Below are positions 26,828 through 35,449 of a stretch of 64,000 nucleotides of DNA, one piece after another. The DNA is from Streptomyces sp. NBC_00663. Its GTDB lineage: Bacteria; Actinomycetota; Actinomycetes; Streptomycetales; Streptomycetaceae. The notes beneath the pieces are model-generated. The model was not told where the DNA came from. It saw nothing but the letters and a program-made list of their open reading frames with translations, and ran no database searches. The position numbers were made by a program, and so were the translations under genes. The first letter of the stretch is position 1. Each line of letters starts with the position of its first letter. The stretch is from the NCBI RefSeq assembly GCF_036226885.1, contig NZ_CP109027.1, positions 5,704,001 to 5,768,000 on the forward strand, in the 5' to 3' direction.

Positions 26828-27076
26828 GATGTCCTCCATCGTTCTCGGCATGTGGCTGCCGAAGCCGTGCGTGCACTGCGGTGTGCGGCGCCTCCAAAGC
26901 CGGCCGTGTCGTTTACGTGTCTCTACTAGCCCTACCCGGTTTCCCGACCTCGCCGCAAGTGCGTTCTGTGGGGAAATGTCCGTTTGTGTGCGGATGTTCG
27001 GGTGTCAGGGTGTGTGAGGAAGGCGTAGTGTTCGAGGGCGTCAGCAGCAGCCACGACGTCGGGAGAGAGAGACGGC

Positions 27077-27454
27077 ATGGACCGCGGGACGGTCGGCAGC
27101 GCACAGTCTGGCCGGCTTCTGGTCGAGGTGCGAGAAGAGGGCGTCAGCGCCGTCGTGACCCCGGCAGGTGAGTTGGATCACCATACGGCCGATCTGTTGC
27201 GTGAACCACTAGAGGAATGTCTGTCCAAGGGCTTCAGCCGCCTTGTGGTCGACTGTTCACGCCTGGAGTTCTGCGACTCCACCGGCCTGAACGTCCTGCT
27301 CGGTGCGCGCCTGAAGGCGGAGGCCGCCGGGGGTGGCGTGCATCTCGCGGGGATGCTGCCCGTCGTGGCACGCGTCTTCGAGATCACGGGCGCCGACGCG
27401 GTCTTCACGGTCCATGACACGCTCGCCGCGGCCCTGGCCGACGAGACCGGCTGA
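27077..27454 (+). CDS. arsI: Anti-sigma factor antagonist (STAS domain)
   Basis: 125 aa single STAS domain with the phosphorylation motif Cys-Asp-Ser-Thr-Gly-Leu (Ser68). In the partner-switching model, the unphosphorylated form binds the anti-sigma kinase and frees the sigma factor; the kinase inactivates it by phosphorylating this Ser. A GGGAGAGAGA purine run precedes ATG. The kinase gene lies 239 bases downstream on the same strand, with space for its own promoter. Confidence 0.88.
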   Translation: MDRGTVGSAQSGRLLVEVREEGVSAVVTPAGELDHHTADLLREPLEECLSKGFSRLVVDCSRLEFCDSTGLNVLLGARLKAEAAGGGVHLAGMLPVVARVFEITGADAVFTVHDTLAAALADETG

Positions 27455-27693
27455 GCCGGTCCGCGCCGGCCGCGCGGAGCGCCCCGTCGTCCCAGGTGGA
27501 ACAGCGTTTTCCCCGGGTCGCGCCTTCCGTGCCGAAACAGGGGGTGTTCTGCCGGTTCGGTCGGGCAGGAGACACCCTGACAGTCGCGCGGGGGACAGTC
27601 CGGGGTCGTACGACCCGCGAATCCGCCTCCGTGCGACGTACTGCAACGTGACTTTTGAATCGTGAACTGGTGAATCGGTGAGGTGAAGCGCTG

Positions 27694-28209
27694 ATGAGCA
27701 GCACCCGGCCTTACTCGCCGGGCGACGGCGGCCCGGAGGCCGACGGCGCTTCAGGGGCGTCCGAAGGGGGTGCGGCCGTGCCGTCTGAGTCCTCGGCGGG
27801 CCGGCAGGTCCGCAGACTGAACTTCGACGGCGCGAGCGGTGTCGTCCCGATGGCCCGCGACTTCGCCCGGCAGGCGCTGTACGCGTGGGGCTGGCTGCCC
27901 GCCGCCACCGCCGACCAGCGGGCCGCCGCCGAGGATGTGCTGCTGGTCGTCTCCGAGCTGGTCACCAACGCCTGTCTGCACGCCGAGGGCCCGGACGAGC
28001 TGTGGATCACCTGCGACAACAAGGTGATCCGGGTCGAGGTCTCCGACCGCGGCGCGGGCCAGCCCGCACCCCGCACCCCGCACCGCGCGGGCCGCCCCGG
28101 CGGACACGGCATGTTCATCGTGCAGCGGCTGTGCCTGGACTGGGGTGTCGTCCGCAACCCGGGGGCCGCCGGCAAGACGGTCTGGGCGGAACTGGGCGCT
28201 CCGGCGTAG
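27694..28209 (+). CDS. prsI: Anti-sigma factor, HATPase_c-type serine kinase
   Basis: 171 aa. After a 38-residue disordered leader comes a GHKL kinase domain: N-box Glu-Leu-Val-Thr-Asn-Ala-Cys (Asn92), G1 box Val-Ser-Asp-Arg-Gly-Ala-Gly and G2 box Gly-Gly-His-Gly-Met. It should hold the sigma factor inactive and phosphorylate the STAS protein. No classical ribosome binding site is obvious; GAGGTGAAG is 6 to 8 bases upstream. The 27455-27693 gap holds no other gene. Confidence 0.85.
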   Translation: MSSTRPYSPGDGGPEADGASGASEGGAAVPSESSAGRQVRRLNFDGASGVVPMARDFARQALYAWGWLPAATADQRAAAEDVLLVVSELVTNACLHAEGPDELWITCDNKVIRVEVSDRGAGQPAPRTPHRAGRPGGHGMFIVQRLCLDWGVVRNPGAAGKTVWAELGAPA

Positions 28210-28254
28210 CCGCGACGACGTGGTGACGCACGTCACGCGCGCCGATGTCACAGG

Positions 28255-28285
28255 GGAACCAGCCCCTCTCGTCCTGGGTGTGTAA
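28255..28285 (+). promoter_or_regulatory. Possible ECF-sigma-type promoter of the AhpD-like gene
   Basis: GGGGAACC (to 28260) followed after 19 bases by GTGTAA (28280-28285), 27 bases before the start codon. The GGAAC type of -35 element suggests an ECF sigma factor such as SigR or SigE. A GTGAC-gcac-GTCAC dyad lies just upstream (about 28223-28236). Pattern recognition only. Confidence 0.25.
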
Positions 28286-28312
28286 GCCCAAGCGACGGCA
28301 GAGGAGCACACC

Positions 28313-28786
28313 GTGGAAGCCCGCCTCAACCCCTTCGGCGTCCCGCTCATGCGCAAGGTCCTGCCCCACTTCCTCTCGGCGAACAAGGCGCTCGTGGAGT
28401 CGGCCCTGCCCGCCGCGACCCAGGAACTGGTCAAGATCCGGGCGAGCCAGATCAACGGCTGCGCGGCCTGTCTCGACATGCACACCAAGGAGGCCGCCGC
28501 CGCGGGCGAGACCATGGAGCGCCTGCTCATGGTGGCGGCGTGGCGCGAGGCCAAGGCCTTCACCGAGGCCGAGCGCGCGGCCCTGGAGCTGGCGGAGGCG
28601 GGTACCCGTATCGCCGACGGCGCCGGAGTCCCGGACGAGGTCTGGCAGAACGCCGCGAAGCACTACGACGAGGAGCAGCTGATGGCCCTCGTGATCCTGA
28701 TCGGCCTCATCAACACCTTCAACCGCATGAACGTCATGATCCGGCAGCCGGGGGGCGACTACGAGGTGGGCATGCTCCAGCACTGA
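28313..28786 (+). CDS. AhpD/carboxymuconolactone decarboxylase-like peroxidase
   Basis: 157 aa, one CMD/AhpD domain. The redox motif Cys50-Ala-Ala-Cys53 followed by His57 in Asn-Gly-Cys-Ala-Ala-Cys-Leu-Asp-Met-His is the alkylhydroperoxidase AhpD core. It should reduce peroxides or act as a thiol redox partner in the cytosol. GTG 28313 has GAGGAG 6 bases upstream. It stands alone between the sigma module and the surface-protein operon and has its own terminator. Confidence 0.85.
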   Translation: MEARLNPFGVPLMRKVLPHFLSANKALVESALPAATQELVKIRASQINGCAACLDMHTKEAAAAGETMERLLMVAAWREAKAFTEAERAALELAEAGTRIADGAGVPDEVWQNAAKHYDEEQLMALVILIGLINTFNRMNVMIRQPGGDYEVGMLQH

Positions 28787-28822
28787 CCCGGGGGCCAGCC
28801 CTCCACCCGAACCCCCTTGCGT

Positions 28823-28852
28823 GCGCGCCGGATCGTCACAACTCCGGCGCGC
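28823..28852 (+). terminator. Terminator after the AhpD-like gene
   Basis: Perfect 10-bp stem (28823-28832 with 28843-28852) and 10-base loop, 37 bases after the stop. The promoter of the surface-protein operon should lie between here and 28939. Confidence 0.7.
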
Positions 28853-28939
28853 TCCGTGTCTTCCTTCCTCACGACCCCGGGCGTACCTTGACGGCCGAAT
28901 CTGATGTGCCGTCAGAACCGAGGAAGAGGGAGCGGAACC

Positions 28940-29626
28940 GTGTCGTACCGGAATCGAACCGCCGCGCTCGCGTCCGCCGCGGCCCTGGCCGGGTCGGCGG
29001 TGCTGATGGCAGCCCCCGCCGCCCACGCCGAGGTGGTCGACGTCAAGTACCAGTGCAAGACACCGATCGGCGACAAGAGCGCCGTCTCGCCCATCGACAT
29101 CAAGGGCGTCAAGAGCGGCAGCGGCTACAAGATCACCATGTCGTGGCAGAAGGGCGTCTCCTCCAGCCCGGTCGACCTGGGCAAGGGCGCGATGGCGCCG
29201 AGCGCCGTCATCAAGCTGGGCGGGGCCGACAGCGGCACCCTGAACGTGTCCGGGCCCGCCAACCAGGCGGTCGTCCCCGCCAACACCCCCATCAAGATCA
29301 GCGACTTGAGCGGGACGTACACCCCGAAGAAGTCCGGCAAGGTCACCTTCACCGCGGGCGTCCTCACCATCAAGGCGCTCGGCACCACGACCACCTGCAC
29401 GCCGACCAACAGCCCCGGCCCCTCGCTCACTTTGGACGTCACCGCCGCGACCGGCACCCAGAGCGGCTCCGGCTCCGGCTCCGGCACGGACTCCGGCGGC
29501 GAACTCCCGCAGACCGGCCCCGAGGACTCGGCGATCGCGCTGGGCACCCTCGGAGGCACGGTGCTGCTCGCGGGCGCGGCGGGCGCGCTGTGGCTGACGC
29601 GCAGGCATCAGGCGGCCCGTCGCTGA
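28940..29626 (+). CDS. Secreted surface protein with LPQTG sortase signal
   Basis: 228 aa from GTG 28940 (AGAGGGAGCGG upstream). Signal peptide to about residue 30 (Ala-His-Ala). One beta-rich domain (31-170) with two Cys. A Gly/Ser linker leads to Leu-Pro-Gln-Thr-Gly at 189-193, a hydrophobic segment and an Arg-rich tail, which is the full sortase sorting signal. The domain is clearly homologous to the second domain of the 31.6-kb protein (shared Glu-Val-Val-Asp-Val, Gly-Gly-Ala-Asp, Leu-Gly-Thr-Thr-Thr-Thr-Cys). It is probably linked to peptidoglycan on the cell surface. No function is known. Confidence 0.82.
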   Translation: MSYRNRTAALASAAALAGSAVLMAAPAAHAEVVDVKYQCKTPIGDKSAVSPIDIKGVKSGSGYKITMSWQKGVSSSPVDLGKGAMAPSAVIKLGGADSGTLNVSGPANQAVVPANTPIKISDLSGTYTPKKSGKVTFTAGVLTIKALGTTTTCTPTNSPGPSLTLDVTAATGTQSGSGSGSGTDSGGELPQTGPEDSAIALGTLGGTVLLAGAAGALWLTRRHQAARR

Positions 29627-29658
29627 CACCGCACGCCGTACGACAGCTGGAGCCGCCG

Positions 29659-30519
29659 ATGCCGTCCGCCGTCCGTGCCGTCCCCGTCGTCCTCGCCGTG
29701 CTGGGGGCGACCGTCCTCACGCTCCTGGCCGTCGCGCCCCCGGCGACCGCTGCCGGCGGCTGGTCGGCCGCGCCCGCGGGGGAGGCGCGGCCGGCCTTCT
29801 ACGCCGAGGGCGAGCCCGGCACGGCGCTCCAGGACACGGTGTCCCTGACCAACCGCGGCCCGACGCCCGTGGACGTCTCGCTGCGCGCGGCCGGGGCAGA
29901 GGTCGCCTTCGCCGACGACCGCCTCCGGCTGCCCCCGCGCACCCGCACCGACGTGCCCTTCACGACGACGGTCCCGGCCGACGACGCCACCGCCGAGCTC
30001 GTCGCCCGCGACACCGACGGCCGCACCCTGCGGGTCCCCCTCCATCTGCGCGCCTCCGTCCCGAGGGTCTCCGCGCTGACCGTCGAGCACGTGGCGGTCC
30101 ACGCCGACCGCATCACCTACGAGCTGGTCAACCGCGGTACGACCCCTCTCACGCCGCGGCTCGCGGTCCGCGCCGACGGTCTCCTCGGCCGCCTCCTCGA
30201 CCGCGCCCCGCGCACCCTGCCCCTCGAACTGGCGCCGGGCCGCCGGGTGCGACTCGGCGAACCCTGGGACCGGCCCGCGCTCGACTCCGTCGAGGTGCGG
30301 CTGACGGTCACGGCGGCGGGCGGGGCACGCGACGAGGCGCGGGTGTCGACGGGCGTCGGGCCGTGGGGCGCGGTGGCGGCCGGCGCGGGGGTGGTGGCGG
30401 CCGGGGGCGCGCTGTGCGCCGTACGGCGGCTGCTTGTCGTACGACGGCACAGGCGCCGTACGGCGGTCCTGCCCGAACCCGCTTGTCCGGGAGCCGAGTT
30501 GACGGGAGCGGTGTCGTGA
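29659..30519 (+). CDS. Exported DUF916/WxL-interacting-type membrane protein
   Basis: 286 aa. Signal peptide (about 1-31), two Ig-like beta domains (Val-Ser-Leu-Thr-Asn-Arg-Gly-Pro-Thr; Leu-Val-Asn-Arg-Gly-Thr-Thr-Pro-Leu), then a membrane segment at about 237-255 and a basic cytoplasmic tail. This layout resembles DUF916 (WxL-interacting) proteins of firmicutes; that similarity is judged by eye. ATG 29659 has CTGGAG upstream. It overlaps the next gene by GTGA. Confidence 0.7.
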   Translation: MPSAVRAVPVVLAVLGATVLTLLAVAPPATAAGGWSAAPAGEARPAFYAEGEPGTALQDTVSLTNRGPTPVDVSLRAAGAEVAFADDRLRLPPRTRTDVPFTTTVPADDATAELVARDTDGRTLRVPLHLRASVPRVSALTVEHVAVHADRITYELVNRGTTPLTPRLAVRADGLLGRLLDRAPRTLPLELAPGRRVRLGEPWDRPALDSVEVRLTVTAAGGARDEARVSTGVGPWGAVAAGAGVVAAGGALCAVRRLLVVRRHRRRTAVLPEPACPGAELTGAVS

Positions 30520-31586
30520 AGCTGCGGATTCTCGGGGCGGCGGTGCTGGCACTGCTGCTGGCGTCGGTGTCGGTCGGCCCGGTGCGGGCCGCCGAGCAGC
30601 CCACCGTCAGGCTCTCCAAGTCGCAGGCCGGCACCGGTGGTTCGGTCACCGTCACCGGCAGCGGCTGGCGGGCGAAGGCGCTGCTGATGATCCTGATCTG
30701 CGGACAGGCGGTGCCCTCCCGCGGTGTGCCCGGCGGCACCAACTCCTGCGCCAATGCCGACGGCCGGGCCGTCACCACCGACGCCAAGGGCCGCTTCAAC
30801 AGGAAACTGCCGGTCGCCGAACCGCCGGTGCCCTGCCCCTGTGTGGTCCATGTGGCGACGGTGACCGGGGCGAAGGCGGAGGCGGACGCGATCTTCCAGG
30901 TGGCCGGGCACGCCGTGGAGCCGCTGCCCGCCGAGACCTCCGGCGGACGGCTCTCCGTCCTCACCGACACCCGCCTCGACGGCTCCGGCGGCCTGCTCAC
31001 CTGGTTCGGTTCGCCTCCCGCGCGCACCCTCGTCTTCACCGTCGGCAACGTCGGCACCTCGGCCGTCAAGAACCCCCTCTTCCAGGTCGGCACCTCCCAC
31101 GGTGTGTTCGCCCCGCAGTGGGAGGAACAGCAGTGGCGCGGCACCATCGAGCCCGGGAGGAAGGCCCGCATCGAGCTGCCCGTCGAGCTGACGGGCGGCG
31201 CCCACGGCGACTACACGGTCTCCCTCAAGTACGGCGGCAAGGTCCTCGCCGAACAGCCCTGGGGGGTCGGCCGGCCCTGGGGCGTGACCCTGTTCTGGGT
31301 GCTGGTCTGTCTGGTCGTGCCCGCCGCGCTGTTCCGTGCCGCGATGGCCGCCATCGACCGGGTGCGGCCCCGCCGTCCGGGCCGCTCCTCCCGCGCCCCC
31401 GCCCGGCTGCGGCTGCCCGAACTCACCCTGCGGCTCCCGGGGTTGCGCAGCGGCCCCGCCGAACAGCCGCCCCCGTCCTCGACCCTGCCGTGGTTCACCC
31501 CGGACTCCGATCCGGGCACGGCAGGTCGGCTCTCCGCACCGCACGACGACAGCCCGACGACTCCCACCAGGAAGGGACCCACGTGA
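30516..31586 (+). CDS. Exported membrane-anchored protein of the surface operon
   Basis: 356 aa. Signal peptide to about residue 25 (Arg-Ala-Ala). An N-terminal Ig-like domain (Thr-Gly-Gly-Ser-Val-Thr-Val-Thr-Gly-Ser-Gly-Trp) is of the neocarzinostatin/IPT-like kind, with four or more Cys that could form disulfides. A second beta domain with a Gly-Asn-Val-Gly-Thr-Ser repeat is followed by a membrane segment at about 258-280. The last 75 residues are Pro/Arg-rich and cytoplasmic. GTG 30516 and the stop both overlap neighbours by GTGA, so the operon is tightly coupled. Function unknown. Confidence 0.7.
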   Translation: MKLRILGAAVLALLLASVSVGPVRAAEQPTVRLSKSQAGTGGSVTVTGSGWRAKALLMILICGQAVPSRGVPGGTNSCANADGRAVTTDAKGRFNRKLPVAEPPVPCPCVVHVATVTGAKAEADAIFQVAGHAVEPLPAETSGGRLSVLTDTRLDGSGGLLTWFGSPPARTLVFTVGNVGTSAVKNPLFQVGTSHGVFAPQWEEQQWRGTIEPGRKARIELPVELTGGAHGDYTVSLKYGGKVLAEQPWGVGRPWGVTLFWVLVCLVVPAALFRAAMAAIDRVRPRRPGRSSRAPARLRLPELTLRLPGLRSGPAEQPPPSSTLPWFTPDSDPGTAGRLSAPHDDSPTTPTRKGPT

Positions 31587-32881
31587 GCAAGCGAAGGAGA
31601 GCCGTACCGGACCGTGTCAGAGTCGCGCTGGCGCTCTGCGGGGCGGGCGCCCTCATCGGCGTCGCCGTCGCCCCCGCGCAGGCCGCGGAGGTGTCGTACG
31701 CGACGCACTGCGTGCCGCCCGCGGGCGTCGGCCTCGACCCCGTGGACGGCACCACCAAGGTGGAGATCACCGCGCCCGCCACCGCCAAGGTCGGCGACGA
31801 GGTCGAGGTGGTGTGGAAGTTCGTGCAGGCCGCCTCGAAGAACCCCGACCTCATCGACATCGGGGAGAACCAGGTCAAGCCGTCCGGCACCCTCAAGGCG
31901 GCCGGCGCGCAGAGTGCCGGCATCCCCATGGCGGGACCGCAGGAGAACCCGCCCATCCCCAAGGGCGGCGACATGGTGCTCTCCGACATGAAGGGCACCC
32001 TGAAACTGACGACGGCGGGTGAGGTCACGCTGACGCCGGACGCGTACACCGTCACCGCGTACGGCACGGACACCAAGTGCACGCCGAGCGAGGCCGTACC
32101 GGCCGCGGCGACGATCAAGGTCGAGGCGGGCGACGGCGGTTCACCGACCCCGACGACCTCCGACGAGCCGACCGACACCGCGAGCCCGACCTCCAGCGCC
32201 TCCGAGGAGCCCAGCGAGAGCGCCTCGTCGACCCCGAGCGCCACGGCGTCCGACAGCGGACAGACCGACTTCACCGGCGAGGTCGTCGACGTCCCGTACA
32301 CGTGTGAGTCGCCGATCGGCACCCAGAAGGCGACCTCGACGATCCAGATCAACGCCAAGAAGGACGGCGGGAACTTCGGTCTCACCGTGCAGTTCAAGAA
32401 GTCGCCGATGAACAGCCCGGCCAACATCCCGAAGGACTCGATCAAGCCGTCGATGGAGGTGGTCCTGGGCGGCGCCGACAAGGGCTCGGTGCATGTGGAG
32501 GGCCCGACCAACACCGAGGACATCAAGGCGGGCGACCCGATCGAGATCCCGGACATGACCGGCACGTACAAGCCGGGGGCGACGGGTGAGTCGACACTGT
32601 CGCCGGGTGTCCTGACGATCGAGGCGCTCGGTACGACGACGACGTGCAAGCCGGACTCGACGTCGGTGTCGCTGAAGCTGGACACGACGGAGCAGGAGGG
32701 CGGGGCGTCCGGTGGCTCCTCGACCGGTGGAAGCTCGTCCGGCGCGGGCTCCTCGGGCGGCCTGGCGGCGACCGGTTCCGAGGATCACGGCGCGCTCAAG
32801 GCGCTGGGTCTGGTGGCGGGAACGGCCGTTCTGCTGGGCGCGGCGGTGTTCACGTTCATGCCGGGCAGGCGACGCGCCTGA
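31583..32881 (+). CDS. Two-domain secreted surface protein with LAATG sortase signal
   Basis: 432 aa. Signal peptide to about residue 34. Domain 1 spans about 35-175, a Ser/Thr/Glu/Pro linker (about 180-225) follows, then domain 2 (about 230-360), homologous to the 28.9-kb protein. A Gly/Ser spacer leads to Leu-Ala-Ala-Thr-Gly at 394-398, a hydrophobic segment and a Gly-Arg-Arg-Arg tail. LAxTG signals are used by the class E sortases of Streptomyces. Domains 1 and 2 share the Thr-Cys-containing ends (Gly-Thr-Asp-Thr-Lys-Cys and Thr-Thr-Thr-Cys), so the protein is an internal duplication. Last gene of the operon. Confidence 0.82.
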   Translation: MSKRRRAVPDRVRVALALCGAGALIGVAVAPAQAAEVSYATHCVPPAGVGLDPVDGTTKVEITAPATAKVGDEVEVVWKFVQAASKNPDLIDIGENQVKPSGTLKAAGAQSAGIPMAGPQENPPIPKGGDMVLSDMKGTLKLTTAGEVTLTPDAYTVTAYGTDTKCTPSEAVPAAATIKVEAGDGGSPTPTTSDEPTDTASPTSSASEEPSESASSTPSATASDSGQTDFTGEVVDVPYTCESPIGTQKATSTIQINAKKDGGNFGLTVQFKKSPMNSPANIPKDSIKPSMEVVLGGADKGSVHVEGPTNTEDIKAGDPIEIPDMTGTYKPGATGESTLSPGVLTIEALGTTTTCKPDSTSVSLKLDTTEQEGGASGGSSTGGSSSGAGSSGGLAATGSEDHGALKALGLVAGTAVLLGAAVFTFMPGRRRA

Positions 32882-32886
32882 AACCC

Positions 32887-32924
32887 CGAAGGGCCGCCGC
32901 ACCGGACGGTGCGGCGGCCCTTCG
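32887..32924. terminator. Bidirectional terminator between surface operon and POT transporter
   Basis: Perfect 17-bp stem (32887-32903 with 32908-32924) and GGAC loop, between two convergent stop codons. Confidence 0.9.
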
Positions 32925-32938
32925 AATACAGCCTCGGC

Positions 32939-34435
32939 TCAGTGGACGCTGCCCATGAGCTCCTTGACCCGGCTGCGGTACATCCAGACCGCGACACCGG
33001 CGACCACGGCGAGCGTGGCCTCCAGGGCGACGATGCCCGTCTTGTTCAGGTCGACGCCCGCGATGGACAGCAGACCCGTGGTCGCGTCACCCGCGGTCAC
33101 CGCCAGGAACCAGACACCCATCATCTGGGAGGCGTACTTGGCGGGCGCCATCTTCGTCGTCACCGACAGGCCGACCGGGGAGAGCAGCAGCTCACCGACG
33201 GTCTGGACGAAGTAGATCGCCACCAGCCAGGCCGCCGCCGCCTTGTGACCGCCCTCGGCGATCGACAGCGGGGCGAGGAACAGGAAGAAGGACGCGCCGA
33301 CCAGGACCAGACCGGAGGAGAACTTCACGATCGTGCTCGGCTCCTTGCCGCGCCGGTTCAGCGCGAGCCAGAACCAGGCGAAGACCGGGGCCAGGGCCAT
33401 GATCAGGACCGGGTTGACCGACTGGTACCAGGAGACCGGGAACTCCCAGCCGAAGATGGTGTTGTCGGCCGAGGAGTCGGCGAAGATCGACAGGGTCGAG
33501 CCGCCCTGGTCGTAGATCATCCAGAACACGGCCGCGGCCACGAAGAACCAGATGTACGCCGACATCGAGCGCTGCTCGGTGCGGTCCAGGTCCTTGTCGC
33601 GCTTGATGCGGGCCAGCACCATCACCGGGATGATCAGACCGAGCAGGGTCAGCGGGACCAGGAGCCAGTTCAGGGTGTAGTGGCCGGAGAAGCCGACGAT
33701 CGCGTAGAAGACGACGGCGATGCCCGCCCAGATGGCGGCCTTGCGCAGCGTCGAGGCCTTCTCCTGGGCCGACAGCGGCGTCGGGACGACGCTGGAGCGG
33801 TCCGCCAGGTGACGGGAGCCGATCAGGAACTGGCCGAGGCCCAGCGCCATGCCGAGCGCGGCGAGCGCGAAGCCCAGGTGCCAGTTGACGTTCTCACCGA
33901 TGGTGCCGATGACCAGCGGCGCGGCGAACGCACCGAGGTTGATGCCCATGTAGAAGACGGTGAAGCCACCGTCGCGACGCGGGTCGTCCGGGCCGTCGTA
34001 GAGGTGGCCGACCATCGTGGAGATGTTGGCCTTCAGCAGACCGGAGCCGATCGCCACCAGTCCGAGACCGGCGTAGAAGGTGCCGGAGGACGGCAGGGCC
34101 AGGGTGAGGTGGCCGAGCATGATCACGCCACCGGCGACGGCGACGGTCTTGCGGGGGCCCCAGACACGGTCGCCGAACCAGCCGCCCGGCAGGGCGAGCA
34201 GGTACACCAGCGACACGTACACGGAGTAGATCGCGGTCGCGGTAGCGGCGCTCAGGTGGAGGCCGCCCGGGGCGACGAGGTACAGCGGGAGGAGAGCCCT
34301 CATGCCGTAGTAGGAGAAACGCTCCCACATCTCGGTCATGAAGAGAGTGGCCAGTCCGCGGGGGTGGCCGAAGAAGGTCTGCTCGGAGCCGGGGGTGCCC
34401 GGGCGGACCGAGTCCTTCGTCAGGCTGGACGCCAT
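32939..34435 (-). CDS. POT/PTR2-family proton-coupled oligopeptide transporter
   Basis: 498 aa with about 12-14 hydrophobic segments. Family motifs are present: Glu-Met-Trp-Glu-Arg-Phe-Ser-Tyr-Tyr-Gly-Met (TM1 ExxERFxYY), Gly-Gly-Trp-Phe-Gly-Asp-Arg loop, and Phe-Tyr-Met-Gly-Ile-Asn-Leu-Gly-Ala near the PTR signature. It imports di- and tripeptides with protons. ATG 34435 has AAGGA 7 bases upstream; the extra leader from 34465 is not conserved-looking. Divergent from the two-component genes across 327 bases. It could supply substrates to the dipeptidase at 39.1 kb (inference). Confidence 0.92.
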   Translation of the reverse strand: MASSLTKDSVRPGTPGSEQTFFGHPRGLATLFMTEMWERFSYYGMRALLPLYLVAPGGLHLSAATATAIYSVYVSLVYLLALPGGWFGDRVWGPRKTVAVAGGVIMLGHLTLALPSSGTFYAGLGLVAIGSGLLKANISTMVGHLYDGPDDPRRDGGFTVFYMGINLGAFAAPLVIGTIGENVNWHLGFALAALGMALGLGQFLIGSRHLADRSSVVPTPLSAQEKASTLRKAAIWAGIAVVFYAIVGFSGHYTLNWLLVPLTLLGLIIPVMVLARIKRDKDLDRTEQRSMSAYIWFFVAAAVFWMIYDQGGSTLSIFADSSADNTIFGWEFPVSWYQSVNPVLIMALAPVFAWFWLALNRRGKEPSTIVKFSSGLVLVGASFFLFLAPLSIAEGGHKAAAAWLVAIYFVQTVGELLLSPVGLSVTTKMAPAKYASQMMGVWFLAVTAGDATTGLLSIAGVDLNKTGIVALEATLAVVAGVAVWMYRSRVKELMGSVH

Positions 34436-34762
34436 TGGTCGTTCCTTGCTGGTGGGGACGCACAACGTGCTTCAAGGCTGGCGGTGGCCGGCCCGCACAT
34501 GAAAGAGACCTTCAGCGTGAACTGCTTTGCCAAAGGTCCCCGTGCTGCAAAAGGCGTCTTTCACCATACGGCAGGACACTGCCGGAAATGGAAGGACTTG
34601 AGACATGGATCACAGGCGCCGATGGAACCGCGCACACTTTTCTAAGGCTCTTACTACCCTCTCACCTCTGGTACATAGGTTCGTACCAAATCGCCCCATG
34701 GTAAGAATCACGGGGTTGCGATCACACCCCAGCATCTGCATTCCGCGGTCTACCATCAGCTC
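34436..34762. promoter_or_regulatory. Divergent promoter region with a TGGTAC-N8-GTACCA dyad
   Basis: No gene in 327 bases. GC is lower than average. A perfect 6-bp dyad lies at 34669-34674 and 34683-34688, 75 bases before the response-regulator start, and is a candidate operator. Short hairpins near 34560-34590 were seen but are not convincing. The response regulator lacks a strong ribosome binding site. Confidence 0.4.
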
Positions 34763-35440
34763 ATGACCCGTGTACTGCTCGCCGAGGACGATGCGTCCAT
34801 CTCGGAGCCGCTGGCCCGCGCACTGCGCCGGGAAGGGTACGAGGTCGAGGTGCGTGAGGACGGCCCCACCGCACTCGACGCCGGAATGCAGGGCGGTGTC
34901 GACCTGGTCGTGCTCGACCTGGGTCTGCCCGGCATGGACGGCCTCGAAGTCGCCCGCCGGCTGCGTGCCGAAGGTCACGCCGTGCCGATCCTCATCCTGA
35001 CCGCGCGCGCCGACGAGGTGGACACCGTCGTCGGTCTGGACGCGGGCGCCGACGACTACGTCACCAAGCCCTTCCGCCTCGCCGAACTGCTCGCCCGGGT
35101 CCGGGCCCTGCTGCGCCGCGGCGCCGCCGAGCCCGCGCAGCCGCCGGCCACCCACGGCGTGCGGATCGACGTCGAGTCGCACCGCGCGTGGATGGGCGAC
35201 GAGGAGCTCCAGCTCACCGCGAAGGAGTTCGACCTGCTGCGCGTCCTCGTGCGCGACGCGGGCCGGGTCGTCACCCGCGACCAGCTGATGCGCGAGGTCT
35301 GGGACACCACCTGGTGGTCCTCCACCAAGACCCTCGACATGCACATCTCCTGGCTGCGCAAGAAGCTCGGCGACGACGCGGCGAACCCCCGCTACATCGC
35401 CACCGTGCGCGGTGTCGGCTTCCGGTTCGAGAAGAGCTAG
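34763..35440 (+). CDS. OmpR/PhoB-family response regulator
   Basis: 225 aa. Receiver domain with Glu8/Asp9/Asp10, phospho-acceptor Asp52 (Leu-Asp-Leu-Gly-Leu-Pro), Thr80 and Lys102, so all active residues are present. A C-terminal winged helix (about 130-225) ends in Tyr-Ile-Ala-Thr-Val-Arg-Gly-Val-Gly-Phe. The sensor kinase follows 9 bases later. Regulon unknown; the divergent peptide transporter is a possible target. Confidence 0.93.
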   Translation: MTRVLLAEDDASISEPLARALRREGYEVEVREDGPTALDAGMQGGVDLVVLDLGLPGMDGLEVARRLRAEGHAVPILILTARADEVDTVVGLDAGADDYVTKPFRLAELLARVRALLRRGAAEPAQPPATHGVRIDVESHRAWMGDEELQLTAKEFDLLRVLVRDAGRVVTRDQLMREVWDTTWWSSTKTLDMHISWLRKKLGDDAANPRYIATVRGVGFRFEKS

Positions 35441-35449
35441 CCGACCCCC

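Noticed and set aside
26828..27076. SigB-type promoter between the sigma factor and antagonist genes
   Set aside because: GGGTA and GTTT-like words occur but not at the right spacing and orientation.
27445..27461. 7-bp hairpin overlapping the antagonist stop as a terminator
   Set aside because: Stem is short with a 3-base loop and overlaps the stop codon; the downstream kinase gene may be read through it.
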